From Strigamia acuminata (lineage: Eukaryota > Arthropoda > Chilopoda > Geophilomorpha > Linotaeniidae), in contig CASHSZ010000053.1 of assembly GCA_949358305.1 (NCBI GenBank), positions 62,001 through 126,000 on the forward strand: 64,000 nt of DNA, given 5' to 3'. Position numbers and translations under genes: made by a program. Of the stretch, positions 1-11,800 are shown piece after piece. The notes under the pieces are model-generated. The model made no database searches, had not been told where the DNA came from, and saw only the letters and a program-made list of their open reading frames with translations. How positions within the stretch are numbered: position 1 is the first letter of the stretch; every line of letters begins with the position of its first letter.

Positions 1-570
1 TAGAGAATTTATCGCAAATTCGCGAATTTCGCGAAAATGGCGATAAAAATTAGCGGTTTCGGCGTGCTGCAAGGATAGCAACCATCCTCTGCTACCACTT
101 GTAGCAGAGGAGTGCGCTCACAGTATAAAATACTGTGTGTGGAAGCGAGTTTAAATGCCGAAACACGGCTAATATGAGCGCAATGACGTGCGCGCACCTC
201 CAGCGCTTGAAAATGGTGGAAAATAAAGTCACTGCACTCTAAAGTGCTCATGAGTGACAAACACAATGTAAAAATAAACTAAATGTTTAATAAAAACGAA
301 AATGCTTACATAATGTGGTCCATTTGGATGGAGAAAATACATGAGTGCTTGCTGGCATGCAAGCGGCCATTGTGATTGTGAAAAACATACATGCACACCA
401 TCTGGTGTTAATAATAAGTAATACAAAAGTAAACAGTATAGAGGCAGCATTATGCCCAATGTTAAATAATGAAATAAATCCTAATAAATACACTAGGCTG
501 CATAATGCAGTAATACATTAAGAAATGTGCAAAACAAGTACGGAGGACTGTTTGGCATTGATAAACAACA
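1..570. other. Non-satellite left flank, no gene seen
   Basis: This is the only stretch outside the satellite and its insertions. No ORF in it resembles a known protein. It has a perfect 14-bp palindrome at 16-29, a 10-bp-stem hairpin at 86-110 (arms CCTCTGCTAC and GTAGCAGAGG) and a small hairpin at 121-135 (arms CAGTAT and ATACTG). The rest is AT-rich and unremarkable. It could be ordinary intergenic DNA or the edge of another repeat that continues beyond the window. Confidence 0.6.
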
Positions 571-933
571 GGAAAAACGCTGGAAAAACGCTGGAAAAAT
601 GCTGGAAAAATGCTGGAAAAATGCTGGAAATCTCCTTTGGAGGACTCTTGGGAGATTCATGAAGAATTCTCCTTGGGGGACCCTTCGGAGATTCTTGAAA
701 AATTCGCCTTGGAAGACCCTTGGTAGATTCTTGAAAAATCTACCTTGGGGGACCCTTGGGAGATTCACGAAGAATTCCCCTTGGAAAAATGCTGGAAAAA
801 TGCTGGAAAAATGCTGGAAAAATGCTGGAAAAATGCTGGAAAAATGCTGGAAAAATGCTGGAAAAATGCTGGAAAAATGCTGGAAAAATGCTGGAAAAAT
901 GCTGGATAAATGCTGGAAAAATGCTGGAAATAT
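571..933. repeat. Satellite array, segment 1 (11-bp and 36-bp units)
   Basis: The array begins abruptly at 571 with GGAAAAACGCTGG. A few 11-bp units are followed by one block of four to five 36-bp units (about 630-785), then more 11-bp units up to the solo LTR. The unit ending this segment is the variant GGAAATAT, which supplies the ATAT used as the LTR insertion target. Apparent ORFs of 60-140 codons here arise because the 11-bp unit contains no stop trinucleotide on either strand; they are not genes. Confidence 0.97.
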
Positions 934-1435
934 TGTTACGCGGTAGAGCCGTACCGTGTATCGGCTGGCTCTGCTCGCTCTGTTTAGGCATTTAATACAA
1001 TGAATTCTCACTAGACGGCGCTGTGCACCTAATTAGATGCACAGACCGTTCAACTTAGTTGATAGGGGGAATAGGAGTTTACTTAGTGAGTTGATTAAGC
1101 CAGAGAGCTCAGATCTCTTTTGAGTCTCAACCTGTTACCTTCACCTACTACTGCCAGCCGGTTGACGGTCAGGCAGGACTAGGTTTTCTAAACTGAATTG
1201 AATTGACAACAGCATCATCCTTATTTAGTTATTTATTTGATTTGAATGAGTGATTTATATTTTAGGTTAATAAATGAACAAATGTAATAAGAGCTGTTGA
1301 CCGAACATTTACATTAGTAAATGTCCGACTTTGAATAATAAAGCCAATAGGCATTTTACATATAAAACCCTGTGTCATTCTTGATCAAATTCATGTCACG
1401 TAGGACTAAATCAATCCCCATTTAGCCACGTAACA
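934..1435 (+). mobile_element. Solo LTR of retrotransposon family A
   Basis: This 502-bp sequence starts TGTTACGCGG and ends CCACGTAACA. It is the reverse complement of the two LTRs of element A (29844-30345 and 38340-38841), with only a few single-base differences by eye, for example near 1041, 1248 and 1350. An AATAAA poly(A) signal lies at 1337-1342. It is flanked by a 4-bp duplication, ATAT, at 930-933 and 1436-1439. No internal sequence remains, so it is a solo LTR left by LTR-LTR recombination. Its orientation is opposite to element A. Confidence 0.96.
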
Positions 1436-3917
1436 ATATGCTGGAAATATGCTGGAAAAATGCTGGAAAAATGCTGGAAAAATGCTGGAAAAATGCTGGA
1501 AAAATGCTGACAAAATGCTGGAAATCTTCTTTGGAGGACTCTTGGGAGATTCATGAAGAATTCCCCTTGGGGAACCCTTCGGAGATTCTTGAAAAATTCG
1601 CCTTGGAGGACCCTTGGTAGATTCTTGAAAAATCTCCCTTGGGGGACCCTTTGGAGATTCTTGAAAAATCCCCCTTGGGGGACCCTTGGGAGATTCATGA
1701 AGAATTACCGTCTGGGGACCCTTGGGAGATTCTTGAAAAATCTCTCTTGGGGGACCCTTGGCAGATTCATGAAGAATTCCCTTTGGGGGACCCTTGGAAA
1801 AATGCTGGAAAAATGCTGGAAAAATGCTGGAAAAATGCTGGAAAAATGCTGAAAAAATGCTGGAAAAATGCTGGAAAAATGCTGGAAAAATGCTGGAAAA
1901 ATGCTGGAAAAATGCTGGAAAAACGCTGGAAAAACGCTGGAAAAATGCTGGAAAAATGCTGGAAAAATGCTGGAAATCTCCTTTGGAGGACTCTTGGGAG
2001 ATTCATGAAGAATTCTCCATGGGGGACCCTTCGGAAATTCTTGAAAAATTCGCCTTGGAAGACCCTTGGTAGATTCTTGAAAAATCTACCTTGGGGGACC
2101 CTTGGGAGATTCATGAAGAATTCCCCTTGGGGAACCCTTGGAAAAATGCTGGAAAAATGCTGGCAAAATGCTGGAAAAATGCCGGAAAAATGCTGGAAAA
2201 ATGCTGGAAAAATGCTGGAAAAATGCTGGAAAAATGCTGGAAAAATGCTGGAAAAACGCTGGAAAAACGCTGGAAAAAAGCTGGAAAAATGCTGGAAAAA
2301 TGCTGGAAAAATGCTGGAAAAATGCTGGAAAAATGCTGGAAAAATGCTGGAAAAATGCTGGAAAAATGCTGGAAAAATGCTGGAAAAATACTAGAAAAAT
2401 GCTGGAAAAATGCTGGAAAAATGCTGACAAAATGCTGGAAATCTTCTTTGGAGGACTCTTGGGAGATTCATGAAGAATTCTCCTTGGGGGACCCTTCGGA
2501 AATTCTTGAAAAATTCGCCTTGGAAGACCCTTGGTAGATTCTTGAAAAATCTACCTTGGGGGACCCTTGGGAGATTCATGAAGAATTCCCCTTGAGAAAC
2601 CCTTGGAAAAATGCTGGAAAAATGCTGGAAAAATGCTGGAAAAATGCTCGAAAAATGCTGGAAAAATGCTGGAAAAATGCTGGAAAAATGCTGGAAAAAC
2701 GCTGGAAAAACGCTGGAAAAATGCTGGAAAAATGCTGGAAAAATGCTGGAAATCTCCTTTGGAGGACTCTTGGGAGATTCATGAAGAATTCTCCTTGGGG
2801 GACCCTTCGGAAATTCTTGAAAAATTCGCCTTGGAAGACCCTTGGTAGATTCTTGAAAAATCTACCTTGGGGGACCCTTGGGAGATTCATGAAGAATTCC
2901 CCTTGGGGAACCCTTGGAAAAATGCTGGAAAAATGCTGGCAAAATGCTGGAAAAATGCCGGAAAAATGCTGGAAAAATGCTGGAAAAATGCTGGAAAAAT
3001 GCTGGAAAAATGCTGGAAAAACGCTGGAAAAACGCTGGAAAAACGCTGGAAAAAAGCTGGAAAAATGCTGGAAAAATGCTGGAAAAATGCTGGAAAAATG
3101 CTGGAAAAATGCTGGAAAAATGCTGGAAAAATGCTGGAAAAATGCTGGAAAAATGCTGGAAAAATGCTGGAAAAATGCTGGAAAAATGCTGGAAAAATGC
3201 TGGAAAAATGCTGGAAAAATGCTGGAAAAATGCTGGAAAAATGCTGGAAAAATGCTGGAAAAATGCTGGAAAAATGCTGGAAAAATGCTGGAAAAATGCT
3301 AGAAAAATGCTGGAAAAATGCTGGAAAAATGCTGACAAAATGCTGGAAATCTTCTTTGGAGGACTCTTGGGAGATTCATGAAGAATTCTCCTTGGGGGAC
3401 CCTTCGGAAATTCTTGAAAAATTCGCCTTGGAAGACCCTTGGTAGATTCTTGAAAAATCTACCTTGGGGGACCCTTGGGAGATTCATGAAGAATTCCCCT
3501 TGGGGAACCCTTGGAAAAATGCTGGAAAAATGCTGGAAAAATGCTGGAAAAATGCTCGAAAAATGCTGGAAAAATGCTGGAAAAATGCTGGAAAAATGCT
3601 GGAAAAACGCTGGAAAAACGCTGGAAAAATGCTGGAAAAATGCTGGAAAAATGCTGGAAATCTCCTTTGGAGGACTCTTGGGAGATTCATGAAGAATTCT
3701 CCTTGGGGGACCCTTCGGAAATTCTTGAAAAATTCGCCTTGGAAGACCCTTGGTAGATTCTTGAAAAATCTACCTTGGGGGACCCTTGGGAGATTCATGA
3801 AAAATTCCCCTTGGGGAACCCTTGGAAAAATGCTGGAAAAATGCTGGAAAAATGCTGGAAAAATGCTGGAAAAATGCTGGAAAAATGCTGGAAAAATGCT
3901 GGAAAAATGCTGGAAAA
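1436..3917. repeat. Satellite array, segment 2
   Basis: Runs of the 11-bp unit alternate with five 36-bp blocks. Higher-order repetition is visible: the arrangement starting near 2091 recurs near 2867 (offset 776 bp), and that near 2576 recurs near 3484 (offset 908 bp), including shared private variants such as GGCAAAATGC, GCCGG and AAAAAGCTGG. The segment ends at GCTGGAAAA, where the CACTA-like element interrupts an 11-bp unit. Confidence 0.97.
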
Positions 3918-3940
3918 CACTGCAAGAAAAATTAGATTTA
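3918..3940 (+). repeat. Left terminal inverted repeat of CACTA-like element
   Basis: The first 12 bases, CACTGCAAGAAA, match the inverted right end perfectly. The next 11 match after small shifts, with both ends reaching AGATTTA. The first base follows four A residues left from the interrupted satellite unit. Confidence 0.8.
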
Positions 3941-5565
3941 ATTTGATTAAAGGTATTGTAAAGTAATTGTAAATTTAATATTTACAAGTTGTAAATTAAA
4001 TTTACAAATTTTGTTAAAGATGAAATTTATCTTGAACTTTAATTTTGTAAAAGGACACTTTACAAATGTTGTAAACCTTAACTTTACAAAATTAAATTTT
4101 TTTTAAATTAAAAATTTAAATGTTTGTGAAATTAATTGTAAAAATGATTATAAAAATCAACTTTGCACTAAATTTAAGTTACTTAAATACAATTTTCTTT
4201 TTAAATTTACAAAAAATTTACATTTGTAAATATTGAAATAAAATTAAGATGGACAACAAATTTTTACAAATTAAATCAATTTACTTTTTATTAAATAAAA
4301 TATATAAACAATTAAATTAATACAATATAAAATAAATTAGAAAGCAACAATAACCTTTGTTATCAATTAATAATAGAACAAATTTATTCCATTTTTCGCT
4401 AAATCGAAAATTTAATTTTTTCAAATATAGCTAAATGAATTTTGTAGTATGGTAAGCTCCTGAAATTAAATCTGAAGCTACAGCCAAACACAATATCCAT
4501 TGTGATAGTAAAAATCACACTTGGCAGACTCCTGATTTTCATCTGAAGTCCAGCCAAACATAATATTACTAAACACTTCTTACATTTTTTACTTAATCTC
4601 CCCATACGGATAAGAAAGATTATTGTTCGAGCATTAATGACACGTTGTAAGCACCGCATCCCTAAAACCCGGCGCCACGTAAAAACAAATACCACATAAG
4701 GAAACGGTTGACACTGTGGCTAGCAACAGTGATGGACGGCTCGGTCAGCTTCTTTTAGCACCTGAAATTATTGTTTATTGTTTTTAAAAAATTTAGTTCT
4801 TGTTGTTTAATGCTAAGATGTCTTATCTGATTGTTTGCCCTTAATGTTTCTTCCTTGGTTTTTTCTCCTGTTTATTAATGCTCATGAGGGGATTCTTGTA
4901 GTTTATTTTCCTTGTCTTAACTTTCTAAAATGAAAATACCGGTATGGTTAATTAATTAATTCTCAAGATTTGCGCTAATGTTCTAATCAAATTTAGAATT
5001 TTATAAAACTTACTTGCTCAAACGTTAAGTTGCGGTATTGGCCTGATCGCGGGATTTTGTTGTTGTGATCTCGACAGTTTGCTTTAAGATTTGGAGTAAG
5101 ATTAGTTACTATGTTTGTTAGTTTATTTAAGACAATTTCTTACTGTGACGGTGTCGACCACAACTTCCTAGCTTTACTAGTACCGGGTATAAGTCGCATA
5201 AACAGTGAATAATAACGAGATAAATACAAGACAGTTTATTGTTGGCAAACAATATAAATGCAACTAAATTATACATAAAACTAATGCCGACATTTGGCCA
5301 GTTAATTCAACTACTAAACTATACAATAAGTCAGCCAAATGGCTCTAAAATAATATCATTACGTGTCTGGAATACGGGAACGGTTTCCTCACCGCTCGAC
5401 CTGTTTATAGATGTCATCTAAGCCGGATGGCTGTCTCCTCGAGTCCGATACGGCTTCGCTGGTTCCTTGGTTCGCTTTGTGTAATTATCGCACGTCGATA
5501 AATCGAATGATCTGAGAGGTACGGTTGACTCACTTGCACCGCCACAACTTGGGTTGGATATTGGA

Positions 5566-5760
5566 GTAAGTAAATGGATTCATTTACTTATCAATATTCC
5601 GATTACGAATTATATTTAATTCGTAAAGTTGCGATATAGTTCGCTGATAAATTGTCCCGAATTTATCGTTGCAAAACAATGATTTGTTAGGCAAGTAATT
5701 CAATCGTAAGATTGATTGTTTGACTTGTCTTCAAGTCAATTCTTGGTGTCCTTATTGTTG
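5566..5760. repeat. Cluster of short hairpins
   Basis: Several short inverted repeats follow one another: arms around AGTAAATG and CATTTACT, TTACGAATTA with TAATTCGTAA, GATAAATT with AATTTATC, CAATC(GTAA)GATTG, and GACTTG(T)CTTCAAGTC. There is no coding potential. The style matches the hairpin-rich LTRs of element B, so this could be the remnant of an old LTR inside the DNA transposon, but I found no alignable LTR ends. Confidence 0.4.
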
Positions 5761-6289
5761 CTGTAAAGTAATAATGATTAGACTTCCCGTCGCAATCACT
5801 CAGTTGCCATCGATAGAATCGCCTTGCCATGCAGAACGGTATCAAGCGTCCCCTGCGTCACGGTGCGGTCGCTCGTCTAGCGATTGACGGCACCACTTCA
5901 CAGGAGTCGATAGCTCGCGGCTCCGCACAGCAGTTTTAGCCCTTCGTGGTACTATTAATAAGCTGACTGCTTTGGCACCAAAATATCATGGGAATCAGCT
6001 GGCCGAACACTTGGTGCTACTCGTGGTTACTGCTTGCAGACTACTTTGGCACCATCAGGTGATGGAACCAATCCCCATAACTTCCAGTGCTACTTGCGGT
6101 AACAGAATACTTTCATACCGCAAATGGCCACTCTGTCTTGCCCGGAGGATACTGAATTGCAATAAAAGCGGGTTCTCCTCGGCGAGACCGTTGATTGAAA
6201 CATCAATATCCAGATGTAGACCTTTAATTGGTCGAGTGCATTGTTTCGCAGAACAATGCGCAGTTTCAAGCGATTAAACCATCCACTAG

Positions 6290-6420
6290 AAACCAAATAA
6301 CACGTACCAAATACCGTACGAAACTCATACCGAATACCATATGAAACATATACCAAGTACCGTATAAACATATACCAATACCGTATAAAATGCCGTATAA
6401 ATACATATACTGAATGCCTT
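6290..6420. repeat. Degenerate short tandem repeat (ATACCGTATAAA-like)
   Basis: About eight imperfect copies of a motif like AATACCGTA(C/T)AAA or ATACCAA occur at 10-20 base spacing. A TG/CTGA-rich low-complexity stretch follows at about 6455-6525. There is no coding signal. Confidence 0.6.
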
Positions 6421-6772
6421 GAAGACAAGAACCAGGAGTTAACTTATAACTAAGAACTGTGACTGTGTGTGTGAACTGACCGAATGCGTGACTGACTGTC
6501 TGACTCTGTCTCTGACTGAGTGTTATATATCCGTACTGGATTAAGGGATTTGACCACTTATCCAATTGGAACATGGGTTCCACGAATCCCTCCAATCCCG
6601 TATTACCGGAAGTGGATACGGAGGAACATTATGCTAATTCTCACCACAACCGGAACTGGATACCCAGGACCGGAAATGGATTCCACCAATCAAATCGATC
6701 AGTTGATCGATCGATCACCAAATGTTCTGTCCCGCAGAAACGGATGTTAAACTGTAATTAATCATCAAATAG

Positions 6773-6798
6773 ACATTAATATATCTTTATATTAATGT
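6773..6798. repeat. Perfect 11-bp-stem hairpin
   Basis: The arms ACATTAATATA and TATATTAATGT flank a TCTT loop. It lies in AT-rich sequence inside the DNA transposon with no gene beside it, so its role is unknown. Confidence 0.6.
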
Positions 6799-8102
6799 TC
6801 ATAAAGCTTCGTTTCACTTCAATAAATATAAGTTTATATTTATTTACACAACCTTTATCTGTGTTCATATTTACCGCTAAATCGCGATTGCGCCATCTGG
6901 TGGCGATATTGCGCATTGACAAATGCGGTTTTAGCAGACGAATCTTCGTGATTCGGCCGGAATACTTTGATATCAAGTAGGAATGATTATTAATACTAAT
7001 TAATACATCATCTTTCACCATTGAAACCTCAGAAATAGCTTTATTTAGGAATTATATCAGTTTTACACAAAATACTGCAAAAATACCGTCATAATGACAC
7101 AACAGCGCTTTTCCTGGGAAAATAGGCATTTATAGCCATTGTAAACCGTCACATTACCCAGTTCGTTGTTTTTTACGTGTTTCTTCTTGTTGTGCGGTTG
7201 CACGGTTGTTCGATACGAGCACGTTGACCGCCATGTTTGTTTTACTCGTGACAATGGGTGCGGTTAAAACCTGAATTGATTAAAATGATATTAATTATTA
7301 AATCTATTGTTTTTTCTTAATTGCTAGAAAATTGTTGAATTTTACCTTTTTATTCTTCATAATTTATTAATGGCCAAGATGTCGATGTTTTGTTCACGTG
7401 TTGATTTCCGTACTGTTTCGAGATCTGTGAACGATTTAGTTTAAATTGTTTCATTTCTTCTGACCTTTTGATTTTCTAATGTTGATTAAATTTATCACCT
7501 AATGTTTATTCTTGCTTGGATTTACTGTTTAAAACGGTCGTTGGTTATCGTTGTTCTTGTCTGTTAGCGCTCGTCGGTTCTGCCCGCTCCAAGCCTGCAA
7601 ATAAAATAAAAAAAACGCCTCGTGAATGTGTTTAACCGACCAATAAAGGTTACTTTTTACCTGCTTTTCAATTCCGCCGCTTATGGCCGTCGAATTCTGT
7701 CTCCTCGTCCCGTTAGCAGCCCGACTTGTCAGCTCGATGTGTGTTACGCTTAGCCAGTCCGCCATTTTGAGCGTTACTCGCTCTCAATGTTGTTTTTCAG
7801 CTTAGAATTTCTAACTTGTCTGCCCAACTAACGTACTATCGCTGCTAGAATATAGTTTGGCACTAATGTCTGTTCGTTTTCGTGTTTCATTGAATTTTAA
7901 CGAAGCGTACATTTGAATTTTGGTCACATGACTGCGCCTGCCTTTGTTTTTGGCTTCCGCCTTCGCCGCGTCGGGTTTTCTCGTCGCCCGAGCCCGACAC
8001 CTCGCTTCTCGCTTCGTTTTTGTTGCTTTCCCGCCGGATTTTAGAGACCGCGCGAACCCGTCTCCTCCCCTGCACCAACGTTATGTGTTTTTATGTATTT
8101 AA

Positions 8103-8416
8103 TACCGTACTGCCTCGATTTAACGCCGGGGCGTTTATTTACTTTTCCAAGTCGACCCCTCCGGCGATTATTCAAAGCCCGGCGATTATTCGCGCCGGGC
8201 GTCTAACGAAAAAAAAAGGTTTTTTTACTGCCGCCACCCAATCATTTACGTTAAATTACCGTATATTCGTCTAAAAAACGTTTAAAACCGGCGTTTAAAC
8301 AAACCCGGCGTTTATTTAAGGCCGGCGTTTATTGCCTTTTCGTTCTGAGTTTGCCCGGCGTTTAATCAGGAGCCGGCGTTTAGATACGACCGGCGTTAAA
8401 TCAAGGCAGTACGGTA
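8103..8416. mobile_element. MITE-like insert with about 25-bp inverted ends and CCGGCGTTTA repeats
   Basis: The insert is about 314 bp. It starts TACCGTACTGCC and ends GGCAGTACGGTA. The ends are inverted copies over roughly 25 bp with one mismatch (8103-8128 against 8391-8416). The interior repeats a CCGGCG(T)TTA motif at least seven times, in GC-rich contrast to the AT-rich surroundings. It has no ORF. The target duplication is unclear (AA at most). It fits a non-autonomous DNA transposon inserted into the larger CACTA-like element. Confidence 0.7.
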
Positions 8417-8815
8417 AACGATTTTTGGGGGTTTTTGATTCATGCATTTAGTGATCATGTTTTCTCGAGGTTTTAGAGCTTAAAATTTTATTTAGGCTAA
8501 GCTTTTATGTTATTTTTGGAGTTGTTATGCATTGTTGCTGTTGTATTGTTGCTGTCAGCAAAAGGGAAATTGTTTTTAAGTTAAAACATCAAATTTCTCT
8601 TAACTATTAAATTAAATGGAAATTTGATGTGAAATATTAAATTTAACTTATCATAAATCCGATGTAAATTTGAAGTGAAATATTGAATTTAACTTTTTTC
8701 TAAATTCAATGTAAATCTAATTGTTAAATTTCAAATTGAATTTAACTTTAATATAAATTTACAAGTATTGTAAAGAGACAACTTTAACAAAAGATTTACA
8801 AAACTTAAATTTTTG

Positions 8816-8838
8816 TAAATCTATAATTTCTTGCAGTG
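8816..8838 (-). repeat. Right terminal inverted repeat of CACTA-like element
   Basis: This is the inverted partner of 3918-3940; it ends TTTCTTGCAGTG and is followed by AAAATGCTGG. Together with the left flank this accounts for exactly one 3-bp AAA duplication in the five-A tract of the satellite unit. Confidence 0.8.
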
Positions 8839-11800
8839 AAAATGCTGGAAAAATGCTGGAAAAATGCTGGAAAAACGCTGGAAAAACGCTGGAAAAACGC
8901 TGGAAAAACGCTGGAAAAATGCTGGAAAAACGCTGGAAAAATGCTGGAAAAATGCTGGGAAAATGCTGGAAAAATGCTGGAAATATGCTGGAAAAATGCT
9001 GGAAAAATGCTGGAAAAATGCTGGAAAAATGCTAGAAAAATGCTGGAAAAATGCTGGAAAAATGCTGGAAAAATGCTGGAAAAATGCTGGAAAAATGCTG
9101 GAAAAATGCTGGAAAAATGCTGGAAAAATGCTGGAAAAATGCTGGAAAAATGCTGGAAAAACGCTGGAAAAACGCTGGAAAAATGCTGGAAAAATGCTGG
9201 AAAAATGCTGGAAATCTCCTTTGGAGGACTCTTGGGAGATTCATGAAGAATTCTCCTTGGGGGACCCTTCGGAAATTCTTGAAAAATTCGCCTTGGAAGA
9301 CCCTTGGTAGATTCTTGAAAAATCTACCTTGGGGGACCCTTGGGAGATTCATGAAGAATTCCCCTTGGGGAACCCTTGGAAAAATGCTGGAAAAATGCTG
9401 GCAAAATGCTAGAAAAATGCTGGAAAAATGCTGGAAAAATGCTGGAAAAATGCTGGAAAAATGCTGGAAAAATGCTGGAAAAATGCTGGAAAAATGCTGG
9501 AAAAATGCTGGAAAAATGCTGGAAAAATGCTGGAAAAATGCTGGAAAAATGCTGGAAAAATGCTGACAAAATGCTGGAAATCTTCTTTGGAGGACTTTTG
9601 GGAGATTCATGAAGAATTCCCCTTGAGGGACCCTTCGGAGATTCTTGAAAAATTCGCCTTGGAGGACCCTTGGTAGATTCTTGAAAAATCTCCCTTGGGG
9701 GACCCTTTGGAGATTCTTGAAAAATCCTCCTTGGGGGACCCTTGGGAGATTCATGAAGAATTCCCGTCTGGGGACCCTTGGGAGATTCTGGAAAAATCTC
9801 TCTTGGGGGACCCTTGGCAGATTCATGAAGAATTCCCTTTGGGGGACCCTTGGAAAAATGCTGGAAAAATGCTGGAAAAATGCTGGAAAAATGCTGGAAA
9901 AATGCTGGAAAAATGCTGGAAAAATGCTGGAAATCTCCTTTGGAGGACTCTTGGGAGATTCATGAAGAATTCCCCTTGGGGGACTCTTCGGAGATTCTTG
10001 AAAAATTCGCCTTGGAAGACCCTTGGTAGATTCTTGAAAAATCTACCTTGGGGGACCCTTGGGAGATTCACGAAGAATTCCCCTTGGAAAAATGCTGGAA
10101 AAATGCTGGAAAAATGCTGGAAAAATGCTGGAAAAATGCTGGAAAAATGCTGGAAAAATGCTGGAAAAATGCTGGAAAAATGCTGGAATAATGCTGGAAA
10201 AATGCTGGAAAAATGCTGGAAAATTGCTGGAAAAATGCTGGAAAAATGCTCGAAAAATGCTGGAAAAATGCTGGAAAAATGCTGGAAAAATGCTGGAAAA
10301 ATGCTGGAAAAATGCTGACAAAATGCTGGAAATCTTCTTTGGAGGACTCTTGGGAGATTCATGAAGAATTCCCCTTGGGGGACCCTTGGTAGATTCTTGA
10401 AAAATCTACCTTGGGGGACCCTTGGGAGATTCATGAAGAATTCCCCTTGGGGAACCCTTGGAAAAATGCTGGAAAAATGCTGGAAAAATGCTAGAAATAT
10501 GCTGGAAAAATGCTGGAAAAATGCTGGAAATATGCTGGAAAAATGCTGGAAAAATGCTGGAAAAATGCTGGAAAAATGCTGGAAAAATGCTGGAAAAATG
10601 CTGGAAAAATGCTGGAAAAATGCTGGAAAAATGCTGGAAAAATGCTGGAAAAATGCTGGAAAAATGCTGGAAAAATGCTGGAAAAATGCTGGAAAAATGC
10701 TGGAAAAATGCTGGAAAAATGCTGGAAAAATGCTGGAAAAATGCTGACAAAATGCTGGAAATCTTCTTTGGAGGACTCTTGGGAGATTCATGAAGAATTC
10801 CCCTTGGGGGACCCTTGGTAGATTCTTGAAAAATCTCCCTTGGGGGACCCTTTGGAGATTCTTGAAAAATTCCCCTTGGGGGACCCTTGGGAGATTCATG
10901 AAGAATTTCCGTCTGGGGACCCTTGGGAGATTCTTGAAAAATCTCTCTTGGGGGACCCTTGGCAGATTCATGAAGAATTCGCGTCTGGGGACCCTTGGGA
11001 GATTCTTGAAAAATCTCTCTTGGGGGACCCTTGGCAGATTCATGAAGAATTCCCTTTGGGGGACCCTTGGAAAAATGCTGGAAAAATGCTGGAAAAATGC
11101 TGGAAAAATGCTGGAAAAATGCTGGAAAAATGCTGGAAAAATGCTGGAAAAATGCTGGAAAAATGCTGGAAAAATGCTGGAAAAATGCTGGAAAAATGCT
11201 GGAAAAATGCTGGAAAAATGCTGGAAATATGCTGGAAAAAAGCTGGAAAAATGCTGGAAAAATGCTGGAAAAATGCTGGAAAAAAGCTGGAAAAATGCTG
11301 GAAAAATGCTGGAAAAATGCTGGAAAAATGCTGGAAAAATGCTGGAAAAATGCTGGAAAAATGCTGGAAAAATGCTGACAAAATGCTGGAAATCTTCTTT
11401 GGAGGACTCTTGGGAAATTCATGAAGAATTCCTCTTGGGGAACCCTTCGGAGATTCTTGAAAAATTCGCCTTGGAGGACCCTTGGTAGATTCTTGAAAAA
11501 TCTCCCTTGGGGGACCCTTGGGAGATTCATGAAGAATTCCCGTCTGGGGACCCTTGGGAGATTCTGGAAAAATCTCTCTTGGGGGACCCTTGGCAGATTC
11601 ATGAAGAATTCCCTTTGGGGGACCCTTGGAAAAATGCTGGAAAAATGCTGGAAAAATGCTGGAAAAATGCTGGAAAAATGCTGGAAAAATGCTGGAAAAA
11701 TGCTGGAAAAATGCTGGAAAAATGCTGGAAAAATGCTGGAAAAATGCTGGAAAAATGCTGGAAAAATGCTGGAAAAATGCTGGAAAAATGCTGGAAAAAT

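Larger units (their letters stand above)
3918..8838. mobile_element. CACTA/EnSpm-like DNA transposon, probably non-autonomous
   Basis: The 4.9-kb segment begins CACTGCAAGAAA and ends with its reverse complement TTTCTTGCAGTG. The similarity of the two ends extends imperfectly to about 23 bp. Both ends are rich in short motifs of the type TTGTAAA/TTTACAA in both orientations (about 3950-4220 and 8750-8825), resembling the subterminal repeats that CACTA transposases bind. The flanks read GCTGGAAAA and AAAATGCTGG, so removing one AAA (3-bp duplication) restores the intact 11-bp satellite unit GCTGGAAAAAT. A CACTR terminus with a 3-bp duplication is the EnSpm/CACTA signature. No ORF longer than about 110 codons and no transposase domain was recognised, so it appears non-autonomous or internally decayed. 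It carries the MITE-like insert at 8103-8416. Confidence 0.75.

Noticed and set aside
4399-4695. Minus-strand ORF of 98 codons in the DNA transposon
   Set aside because: Low-complexity AT-rich context and no similarity to any transposase or other family.
5146-6760. A possible degraded LTR or small LTR element inside the CACTA-like transposon
   Set aside because: TG...CA ends, a matching second LTR and a target duplication could not be found; only hairpin style and a few TGGCACC-like motifs suggested it.
3918-8838. tRNA or rRNA genes in the non-satellite sequence
   Set aside because: No T-arm GGTTCGAATCC-type motif with a matching acceptor stem, and no rRNA core sequence, was found on either strand.
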